Notes under the pieces: generated by a model
Database searches by the model: none
Told to the model about the DNA's origin: nothing
What the model saw: the letters and a program-made list of their open reading frames with translations, nothing else
Made by a program: the position numbers and the translations under genes
DNA from: Glaciecola sp038744645
GTDB taxonomy: Bacteria > Pseudomonadota > Gammaproteobacteria > Enterobacterales > Alteromonadaceae
Length of the DNA stretch: 5,074 nt
Assembly: GCA_038744645.1 (NCBI GenBank)
Contig: JBCDMA010000287.1
Coordinates: 1-5,074, forward strand
Reading direction: 5' to 3'
Part shown: positions 1 to 5,074 of the stretch, piece after piece
How the letters are laid out: each line of letters opens with the position of its first letter
Numbering within the stretch: the stretch's first letter is position 1

Positions 1-918
1 ACTGTGCGAGACGATGGCCCCCAGTCTCACTTGTCAAAGACAGGGACACCGACAATGGGCGGAGTATTGATACTGGCGGCAATATTAACCAGTTGTTTAA
101 TGTGGGCGGATTTAACCAACAGGTATGTATTGGTCACATTGTTTGTCATAACCGCTCTAGGCATGCTCGGTTTTACCGATGACTATCGCAAAGTCGTACG
201 CAAGGATCCCAAAGGTTTAATTGCACGCTGGAAATATTTCTGGCAATCGGTCATTGCAATTATTGTTGCTCTCTTTCTTTACAGTCAGGCTGAGATACAG
301 GCGGAGACCGCATTAATTGTGCCGTTTTTTAAAGATATAATGCCTCAACTGGGTCTCATGTATATCGTTGTCGCTTATTTCACTATCGTAGGCACCAGTA
401 ATGCGGTCAACTTAACAGATGGTCTCGATGGACTTGCGATAGTCCCAACGATTTTGGTTGCAGGTGCTTTTTCAGTTTTTGCGTATGTCACTGGCAATGT
501 GAATTTCTCGGCTTATCTCAATATTCCGTTTATACCCTTAACCAGTGAGTTGGTGATTGTGTGCACTGCGATGGTGGGTGCAGGATTGGGCTTTTTGTGG
601 TTTAACACCTACCCGGCGCAGGTGTTTATGGGCGACGTTGGTTCGCTGGCACTTGGCGGTACTTTGGGCGTGCTTGCAGTGCTTGTTCGTCAAGAGATTG
701 TGTTGATCATAATGGGCGGTATTTTTGTTATTGAAACGCTGTCGGTGATCTTACAGGTAGGGAGTTTCAAACTCCGAGGCAAGCGTATTTTTCGAATGGC
801 GCCCATTCATCATCATTATGAGCTAAAAGGCTGGCCGGAGCCTAGAGTCATTGTCAGATTTTGGATAATTTCACTTATTCTCGTGTTGATAGGTTTGGCA
901 ACGCTGAAGCTGAGGTAA
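1..918 (+). CDS. mraY: Phospho-MurNAc-pentapeptide transferase MraY (5' partial)
   Basis: Integral membrane enzyme that transfers phospho-MurNAc-pentapeptide from UDP to undecaprenyl phosphate, making lipid I on the inner face of the cytoplasmic membrane. The frame is open from base 1, giving 305 residues before the TAA at 916-918. E. coli MraY has 360, so about 55 N-terminal residues lie upstream. The GTG at base 4 is an internal valine, not a start. Visible family marks are GTPTMGG near the start, the DDYRK aspartate pair (178-183, E. coli D115/D116 by alignment), NLTDGLDGLA (409-435), FMGDVGS with its aspartate at 634-636 (E. coli D267), and MAPIHHHYELKGWPE with the three histidines at 808-816. 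Several hydrophobic segments separate these cytoplasmic loops, and the C-terminus ends in LATLKLR as expected. No lesion is visible. It leads a tight run of genes, with murD 12 bases downstream. Identification is from recalled family sequence, not a search. Confidence 0.98.
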   Translation, partial: TVRDDGPQSHLSKTGTPTMGGVLILAAILTSCLMWADLTNRYVLVTLFVITALGMLGFTDDYRKVVRKDPKGLIARWKYFWQSVIAIIVALFLYSQAEIQAETALIVPFFKDIMPQLGLMYIVVAYFTIVGTSNAVNLTDGLDGLAIVPTILVAGAFSVFAYVTGNVNFSAYLNIPFIPLTSELVIVCTAMVGAGLGFLWFNTYPAQVFMGDVGSLALGGTLGVLAVLVRQEIVLIIMGGIFVIETLSVILQVGSFKLRGKRIFRMAPIHHHYELKGWPEPRVIVRFWIISLILVLIGLATLKLR

Positions 919-922
919 TGGT

Positions 923-927
923 AAGGG
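923..927 (+). promoter_or_regulatory. Ribosome binding site of murD (close spacing)
   Basis: AAGGG lies in the 12-base mraY-murD gap, only three bases before ATG 931. TAAGGG at 922-927 is a good Shine-Dalgarno match, but the spacer is shorter than usual. An in-frame stop at 922-924 rules out any earlier murD start, so this is the only candidate site. The tight gap suggests that ribosomes ending on mraY help load murD. Confidence 0.55.
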
Positions 928-930
928 AAG

Positions 931-2274
931 ATGGTACAACAAAGTGTCAACAAGGTTGCTGTTATTGGGTACGGAATTACCGGACAATCGTGTGCAACCT
1001 TTCTTCTAAACCAAGATATCGAGGTATCAGTTTTTGTTAGCGATCTTGAGACTGTTAATGTTGATAATGCTAAAGATCAAAACAGAAAACTGATCGCTTT
1101 CTTTCGTTTGGATGATGACACGGATTTATCCAATTTTGATTACGCTGTCGTGAGTCCAGGTATTGATTTAAAGCATCCAGCATTAACAAAGGCACTCAAA
1201 GACGGCGTTGAATTAATCAGTGAAATCGAACTCTTTTCACGCCACAACAGTGCGCCCGTCATTGCAGTGACCGGCTCTAATGGCAAAAGTACAGTGGTTG
1301 ATATGTTGCACAAAGGATTAGTTGCAGCAAATATCAATACTGGACTTGGCGGCAATATTGGTACATCGGCAATATCCTTATTAGAGGGCGCGTATTCGCT
1401 CATTGTTTTGGAGATTTCTTCCTTCCAACTTGAACTCACCTATTCTCTAAAGCCTAAAATCGCCTGCGTGTTGAATGTGACAGAAGATCATATCGATCGA
1501 CACGGTGACGTTAAAGAGTACGCTGCGGTGAAGCGTCGTATTTATGAAGGCGCTGAGATATGCATTGTTAATCGAGATGATGCCGCGACCCATGCAAATA
1601 AATGTGACAACGTTTTCTCATTCGGCCACTCTAGAGCGATGCAGCAAAACCAAAGTTGCAATGATGAAGAGGGCATCTGGATAGACGGTGAATGTGTAAT
1701 CGCACAGCATCGATTGTTGCATCAAAGCCAACACAATTTGCTCAATCTGCAAGTTGTATTGTTGATAGCCAAGCACATCCTAAACTCAGAGCAACAGGTT
1801 TTATTTACTGAATCGCTCCTCGGATATACAGGACTGCCTCACCGTTTTGAAACCTGTTTCAAAATGGTAAACAACAAAAACATGCCAGTGACGTTTATTG
1901 ACGACTCAAAGGCAACCAATCCCGGCGCTACTGTTTCAGCAATTAATAGTGTAGATGCGCAAAGCGATTTGGTGCTCATTGTTGGTGGCGACAGTAAGCA
2001 GGCGGATTTACACGAATTGGCATCATTGGTAGCAACTCGCGTCGATTTGTTGTTATGCCTTGGTAAAGATGCTGATTTATTCATGCCAATGAGCAATCAT
2101 TCACACAAATTTGATGATTTGGAAGCGCTTGTTGCATTTGCTATTAAGCAAATTCAAGACGTTTCGCGCCCTACTGTGGTTATGCTTTCACCTGCATGCG
2201 CAAGCATTGATATGTTTAAGAACTTTAAACAACGTGGTCAGCAATTCCAGCAATATGTGAGGCGTTGTGCATGA
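931..2274 (+). CDS. murD: UDP-N-acetylmuramoylalanine--D-glutamate ligase MurD
   Basis: Cytoplasmic ATP-dependent ligase that adds D-glutamate to UDP-MurNAc-L-Ala, the second amino acid of the stem peptide. The 447 residues are slightly more than the 438 of E. coli. The N-terminal Rossmann-like UDP-binding domain holds VAVIGYGITG (about 9-18) and SPGI (75-78). The central ATPase domain has the P-loop GSNGKST (115-121), LEISSFQLE (160-168), NVTEDHIDR (182-190, catalytic-site histidine at 187) and VKRRIYEGA, whose K201 aligns with the carbamylated lysine of E. coli. The C-terminal domain has LPHRFE (302-307), DDSKATN (324-330), GGDSK (352-356) and SPACASIDMFKNF (420-432). ATG 931 is the first possible start, since an in-frame TAA lies at 922-924. 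The stop overlaps the ftsW start as ATGA. One oddity is a motif around residues 266-280, usually GxHNxxNxxAA, that reads SQHNLLNLQVV. The core active-site residues are all present, so I expect a working enzyme. Confidence 0.97.
   Translation: MVQQSVNKVAVIGYGITGQSCATFLLNQDIEVSVFVSDLETVNVDNAKDQNRKLIAFFRLDDDTDLSNFDYAVVSPGIDLKHPALTKALKDGVELISEIELFSRHNSAPVIAVTGSNGKSTVVDMLHKGLVAANINTGLGGNIGTSAISLLEGAYSLIVLEISSFQLELTYSLKPKIACVLNVTEDHIDRHGDVKEYAAVKRRIYEGAEICIVNRDDAATHANKCDNVFSFGHSRAMQQNQSCNDEEGIWIDGECVIAQHRLLHQSQHNLLNLQVVLLIAKHILNSEQQVLFTESLLGYTGLPHRFETCFKMVNNKNMPVTFIDDSKATNPGATVSAINSVDAQSDLVLIVGGDSKQADLHELASLVATRVDLLLCLGKDADLFMPMSNHSHKFDDLEALVAFAIKQIQDVSRPTVVMLSPACASIDMFKNFKQRGQQFQQYVRRCA
1845..1864 (+). 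repeat. Perfect 9-bp inverted repeat inside murD
   Basis: TTTTGAAAC at 1845-1853 and GTTTCAAAA at 1856-1864 are perfect reverse complements separated by CT. The repeat lies in the murD reading frame at the end of the conserved LPHRFE motif. It could be a symmetric protein site, but a two-base spacer is too short to form the loop of a fully paired hairpin. The symmetry is certain; a function is not shown. Confidence 0.4.
2259..2262 (+). promoter_or_regulatory. Ribosome binding site of ftsW inside murD
   Basis: GAGG lies eight bases before ATG 2271, within the last codons of murD. The spacing suits ATG 2271 and not the TTG at 2265, which would be only two bases away, so this site decides the ftsW start. 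Confidence 0.7.
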
Positions 2275-3497
2275 AAAAGACGCTAGCGAATATATTTGCT
2301 GAGAAGCATGATGCAGAAGAGCGAAGGCCCTACAACATTGCTTTGGTGTTGATTTCGCTTGCACTACTCTCTATTGGTTTCATCATGGTTACTTCAGCAT
2401 CCATGCCAGAAGGAGTGCGGCTGTTTGACAATCCATATCATTTTGCGATTCGGCACTTAATATATATTGCATTAGCATTTATCGCCGCAGTCATCACACT
2501 TAACCTACCAATGGCCTTCTGGCGAATGGGCAATGTCTATTTATTATTGCTTGCAACCGCATTGCTCGTAGCAGTGCTTATCATTGGTCGCGAAGTCAAC
2601 GGCAGCACGCGATGGTTGGTGATCGGGCCAATAACGGTGCAGGCGGCGGAACCTGCTAAACTTTTCTTTTTTTGCTATTTAGCAGGGTATTTGGTGCGAA
2701 GACATGAGCAGGTCACTGAAAATCTCAAAGGGTTTATCAAACCGCTGATTGTCTTTTTTGTCCTTGCATTTCTACTGCTAATGCAGCCTGATTTGGGTAC
2801 TGTAGTCGTCATGTTTATGACCACGTTAGCGCTGCTTTTTTTAGCAGGCGCGCGGTTGTGGCAATTCTTCGCATTAGGCTTTACAGGTATCGCTGCGTTT
2901 GTTTTGTTGATCGTTTATTCGGATTATCGAAAAAAGCGGCTAATGTCATTTTGGGATCCGTGGGCAGATCCTTTTGGTACCGGATATCAGCTGACTCAAT
3001 CACTGATGGCTTTTGGCCGAGGTTCCTGGTTTGGCCAAGGGTTAGGTAATTCCGTTCAAAAACTGAATTTTTTACCCGAAGCACACAATGATTTCATCAT
3101 GGCAATAGTCGCCGAAGAGCTTGGCTTTATTGGTATCTTTATTATTTTGGCACTTTTACTGAGTTTGGTCGTTATTGCGCTGAAGATCGGTAACAATGCA
3201 TTGCAAAACGATAAACCATTCGAAGGCTTTCTCGCATACGGTATTGGCATCTGGTTTAGTTTTCAGACGGCTGTAAATTTAGGGGCTGCAACCGGCATGC
3301 TGCCAACCAAGGGCTTGACCATACCCTTGGTCAGTTACGGTGGCTCGTCACTCATTATAATGGCCGTAGCAGTGGCGATACTGCTGAGAATTGACTTTGA
3401 ATTGCGCGTCTCAGGTATTCAAGCAATGTTAAAAAATCCTCGGAAACGGAGAAAGCGCAAAGCTGCCAATGAATCGATGGAGGAGGCCAGTGCCTAA
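2271..3497 (+). CDS. ftsW: Septal SEDS peptidoglycan glycosyltransferase FtsW
   Basis: Polytopic inner-membrane protein of the divisome that polymerises lipid II into glycan strands at the septum together with the class B PBP FtsI. ATG 2271 gives 408 residues (E. coli 414). I prefer it to the in-frame TTG at 2265 because GAGG at 2259-2262 sits 8 bases upstream and it forms an ATGA overlap with murD. About ten hydrophobic segments are readable, roughly 22-44, 58-79, 87-106, 128-142, 157-172, 177-194, 198-217, 284-305, 319-341 and 354-373. Family marks are IMVTSASMP (38-46), QPDLGT (172-177), PFGTGYQLTQSLMAFGRG (234-251) and LPEAHNDF, whose aspartate 274 aligns with the SEDS catalytic Asp (E. 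coli D297). The C-terminal FtsW/RodA/SpoVE signature runs N336 to S360. Two oddities: the usual QPAE/QPSE motif reads QAAEPAK (124-130), and the C-terminus carries seven consecutive basic residues (391-397). The N-terminal cytoplasmic tail is about 20 residues, shorter than in E. coli. RodA is excluded by the dcw context. Confidence 0.97.
   Translation: MKKTLANIFAEKHDAEERRPYNIALVLISLALLSIGFIMVTSASMPEGVRLFDNPYHFAIRHLIYIALAFIAAVITLNLPMAFWRMGNVYLLLLATALLVAVLIIGREVNGSTRWLVIGPITVQAAEPAKLFFFCYLAGYLVRRHEQVTENLKGFIKPLIVFFVLAFLLLMQPDLGTVVVMFMTTLALLFLAGARLWQFFALGFTGIAAFVLLIVYSDYRKKRLMSFWDPWADPFGTGYQLTQSLMAFGRGSWFGQGLGNSVQKLNFLPEAHNDFIMAIVAEELGFIGIFIILALLLSLVVIALKIGNNALQNDKPFEGFLAYGIGIWFSFQTAVNLGAATGMLPTKGLTIPLVSYGGSSLIIMAVAVAILLRIDFELRVSGIQAMLKNPRKRRKRKAANESMEEASA
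3479..3486 (+). promoter_or_regulatory. Ribosome binding site of murG inside ftsW (two overlapping cores)
   Basis: GGAGGAGG holds two overlapping Shine-Dalgarno cores. GGAGG at 3479-3483 is six bases from GTG 3490, a normal spacing, while the AGGAGG at 3481-3486 is three bases away. It lies downstream of ATG 3469, which rules it out as the site for that codon and favours GTG 3490. In the ftsW frame the same bases encode the acidic MEEA stretch near the C-terminus. Confidence 0.8.
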
Positions 3498-4572
3498 GAT
3501 CATGATTATGGCAGGTGGCACGGGTGGACATATCTTTCCCGGCCTTGCGGTCGCAGAAGCACTTACTAAAATGCATTGGTCAGTCGAATGGATCGGCACT
3601 GCCGATCGCATGGAAGCGCAAATCGTACCGGCGCATGATATACCGTTGCATACAATTGATATTAAAGGTGCAAGAGGCAAAGGGTTACTAGGTAAATTTG
3701 ACAGCGTATGGCGGTTAGTCAAAGCAACGCTGCAGGCGAAGCGCATTCTTAAGGCAACACAACCAGATGTTGTTTTAGGTATGGGAGGATATGCCAGCGG
3801 CCCAGGCGGAATTGCGACGAAACTATTGGGATTTCCCTTGATTGTGCATGAACAGAACGCAATCTTTGGATTAACCAATCGTTTTCTTGCAAAAATCGCC
3901 AGGCGCGTGTTTACAGGCTTCAATTGTCAATCGGATCCTCAAAAGGCGAGAGCGCCACAACATACTCAGTGGGTCGGCAATCCCGTAAGAGAACTATTCT
4001 TTGATATTGAGCCGCTAATGCCATTTGAAAAAGACGCTATCAATATACTTATCACTGGAGGCAGTCTTGGCGCGCAAGCGTTGAATGAGAAACTCCCCGC
4101 AATCATTAATGCGTTTGGCGAAAAACATCGCGTCAACGTCGTACATCAATGCGGCAAGGACAAAGAGGCGTCAGTTGCGCGATATGCCCACCAAGGAAAA
4201 ATAAACATTGTGCAATTCATTGACGATGTAGCGTCAATGTTCGAATGGGCGGATATTATCATTTGTCGCGCAGGTGCGTTAACAGTTGCAGAGGTCGCTG
4301 CTGCGGGACGTCCAGCGATTTTCGTTCCCTTGCCCATAGCAGTAGACGATCACCAAACAGCCAATGCCATAGCATTGGCTAAAAATAATGCTGCATTTAT
4401 CGTGCAGCAAACGGAAATAGAACAGACAATGATGGACAAGTTGATGGTATTGGCAAATCCGCAGACACGAGTGGAAATGGGATCGCACGCGCGCAATTTG
4501 GCCAAAAAGGATGCCGCACAAAAGATCGCCGATTTTTGTTCAACAATCACTACAGAGGGATCAGCAGCGTGA
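3490..4572 (+). CDS. murG: Undecaprenyl-PP-MurNAc-pentapeptide GlcNAc transferase MurG
   Basis: Membrane-associated GT-B glycosyltransferase that transfers GlcNAc from UDP-GlcNAc to lipid I, making lipid II on the cytoplasmic face. From GTG 3490 it has 360 residues (E. coli 355). The N-terminal acceptor domain has the first glycine loop MAGGTGGHIFPG (7-18), GTADRME (36-42), the second glycine loop GMGGYASGPGG (97-107) and HEQN (120-123). The UDP-GlcNAc domain has VGNPVR (162-167), the third loop GGSLGAQALN (190-199), QFIDD (242-246) and CRAGALTVAE (259-268), whose Glu268 aligns with the ribose-binding Glu of E. coli MurG, then DHQTANA (287-293). I chose GTG 3490 because GGAGG lies six bases upstream and the protein then begins MPKIMIMAGG, the usual short lead into the first loop. 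An in-frame ATG at 3469 would add seven unconserved residues with no good ribosome site, and ATG 3502 would leave almost nothing before the loop. It overlaps ftsW by 8 bases and murC by 4. Confidence 0.97.
   Translation: MPKIMIMAGGTGGHIFPGLAVAEALTKMHWSVEWIGTADRMEAQIVPAHDIPLHTIDIKGARGKGLLGKFDSVWRLVKATLQAKRILKATQPDVVLGMGGYASGPGGIATKLLGFPLIVHEQNAIFGLTNRFLAKIARRVFTGFNCQSDPQKARAPQHTQWVGNPVRELFFDIEPLMPFEKDAINILITGGSLGAQALNEKLPAIINAFGEKHRVNVVHQCGKDKEASVARYAHQGKINIVQFIDDVASMFEWADIIICRAGALTVAEVAAAGRPAIFVPLPIAVDDHQTANAIALAKNNAAFIVQQTEIEQTMMDKLMVLANPQTRVEMGSHARNLAKKDAAQKIADFCSTITTEGSAA
4359..4380 (+). repeat. Perfect 9-bp hairpin inside murG
   Basis: AGCCAATGC at 4359-4367 and GCATTGGCT at 4372-4380 are perfect reverse complements around a CATA loop, followed by an A-tract (4381-4385). 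It encodes part of the conserved QTANAIALA stretch of MurG. No T-run follows, so it is not an intrinsic terminator on the + strand; on the - strand the T-run lies before the hairpin rather than after it. The structure is certain as sequence; a role is not shown. Confidence 0.4.
4555..4559 (+). promoter_or_regulatory. Ribosome binding site of murC inside murG
   Basis: GAGGG ends nine bases before GTG 4569, within the last codons of murG. It is the only purine-rich site near either candidate murC start and supports the GTG. Confidence 0.6.
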
Positions 4573-5074
4573 TAGAGCAGGCATCAACATTACCTTTTCG
4601 CGATCATAAAATGCGCAGCGTAGATTGTATACATTTCATCGGTATTGGTGGTGCTGGCATGGGAGGTATTGCCGAAGTGTTATTGAATCTCGGTTATCAA
4701 GTCAACGGTTCAGATATTGCGCGTGGCAAGATGACAGACAGATTGGAACAGCTTGGCGCACAGGTATTCATTGGACACCATGCAAACAATATCAAAGGCT
4801 GCGATGTTGTCGTTGTATCTTCTGCTATTGATCACGAAAATCCCGAGATTATCGAAGCGCATAAACTGCGGATGCCGATCATTCGACGTGCACAAATGCT
4901 AGCGGAATTAATGCGATTTAGGTACGGCATTGCCGTTGCCGGTACGCACGGAAAAACAACCACAACGTCGCTCATCGCAACGATTTTCTCGCAAGCGAAA
5001 TTAGATCCTACGTTTGTTATTGGTGGCTTACTCAATAGCGCTGGAACAAATGCAAAGTTAGGTGAGAGTAAATA
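4569..5074 (+). CDS. murC: UDP-N-acetylmuramate--L-alanine ligase MurC (3' partial)
   Basis: Cytoplasmic ATP-dependent ligase that adds L-alanine to UDP-MurNAc, the first stem-peptide residue. The frame is open to the window edge, giving 168 full codons of a protein that is 491 residues in E. coli, so only the N-terminal UDP-binding domain and the start of the ATPase domain are here. Visible marks are IHFIGIGGAGMGGIAEVL (about 21-38, dinucleotide-fold loop), GSD, VVVVSSAI, NPEI, IRRAQMLAELMRF, and the P-loop GTHGKTTTTS (125-134, lysine codon at 4953-4955). I chose GTG 4569 because it forms a GTGA overlap with murG, has GAGGG nine bases upstream, and places MRSVDCIHF where E. coli has MRRVRHIHF. 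Starting at ATG 4611 would remove 14 residues and has no ribosome site. The order murG-murC matches E. coli, where ddlB and ftsQ follow. I see no break in the visible part. Confidence 0.97.
   Translation, partial: MIEQASTLPFRDHKMRSVDCIHFIGIGGAGMGGIAEVLLNLGYQVNGSDIARGKMTDRLEQLGAQVFIGHHANNIKGCDVVVVSSAIDHENPEIIEAHKLRMPIIRRAQMLAELMRFRYGIAVAGTHGKTTTTSLIATIFSQAKLDPTFVIGGLLNSAGTNAKLGESK

Noticed and set aside
4..6. GTG near the window edge as an mraY start
   Set aside because: The frame is open from base 1 and the family has about 55 more N-terminal residues, so this is an internal valine.
918..930. ATG at 918-920 overlapping the mraY stop (TAATG)
   Set aside because: It is out of frame with murD, and the frame it opens shows no recognisable protein; murD begins at ATG 931.
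3306..3331. 8-bp inverted repeat ACCAAGGG / CCCTTGGT with a 10-base loop in ftsW
   Set aside because: It lies in codons for the strongly conserved LPTKGLTIPLVSYGG signature, has no T-run after it, and is likely chance.
3591..3607. 7-bp hairpin GATCGGC / GCCGATC with a 3-base loop in murG
   Set aside because: It is short and encodes the conserved WIGTADRM motif; no T-run follows, so it is not a terminator.
3429..3923. Antisense open frame of 164 codons on the - strand across the ftsW/murG junction
   Set aside because: It lies opposite two clearly recognised genes, has no family marks I recognise, and is explained by their codon bias.
1..5074. Possible novel or accessory system, mobile element or horizontal insert
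   Set aside because: Every base but the 12-base gap belongs to one of five standard dcw genes in the usual order, with no repeats, transposase, integrase or foreign gene between them.

Overview
The window is a slice of a division and cell wall (dcw) cluster. It holds five consecutive genes on the + strand in the order mraY (5' end missing), murD, ftsW, murG and murC (3' end missing). The proteins read like gammaproteobacterial homologues. MraY in particular follows the E. coli protein closely from my memory of that sequence, and mraY-murD-ftsW-murG-murC is the order E. coli has. Base composition looks moderate (mid-40s percent GC by eye). I cannot name a genus from the sequence alone.

Layout: mraY runs from the window edge to 918, then comes a 12-base gap. 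murD covers 931-2274. ftsW starts at 2271 with an ATGA overlap of 4 bases and ends at 3497. murG starts, in my reading, at GTG 3490, overlapping ftsW by 8 bases, and ends at 4572. murC starts at GTG 4569 with a GTGA overlap of 4 bases and runs off the window. The only intergenic DNA is the 12 bases between mraY and murD. I see no promoter, terminator, tRNA, mobile element or CRISPR array. The packing argues for one transcript with translational coupling at three of the four junctions.

Together the genes cover consecutive and parallel steps of peptidoglycan precursor synthesis and use. MurC and MurD add L-Ala and D-Glu to UDP-MurNAc in the cytoplasm. MraY moves the finished UDP-MurNAc-pentapeptide onto undecaprenyl phosphate (lipid I), and MurG adds GlcNAc to make lipid II. 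FtsW is the septal SEDS glycosyltransferase that polymerises lipid II at the division site.

This is an ordinary, conserved housekeeping region and I found no new system in it. The points worth a second look are small: an altered QPAE-type motif in FtsW, a basic C-terminal tail on FtsW, an altered ligase motif in MurD, non-ATG starts at tight junctions, and two perfect short inverted repeats inside coding sequence.
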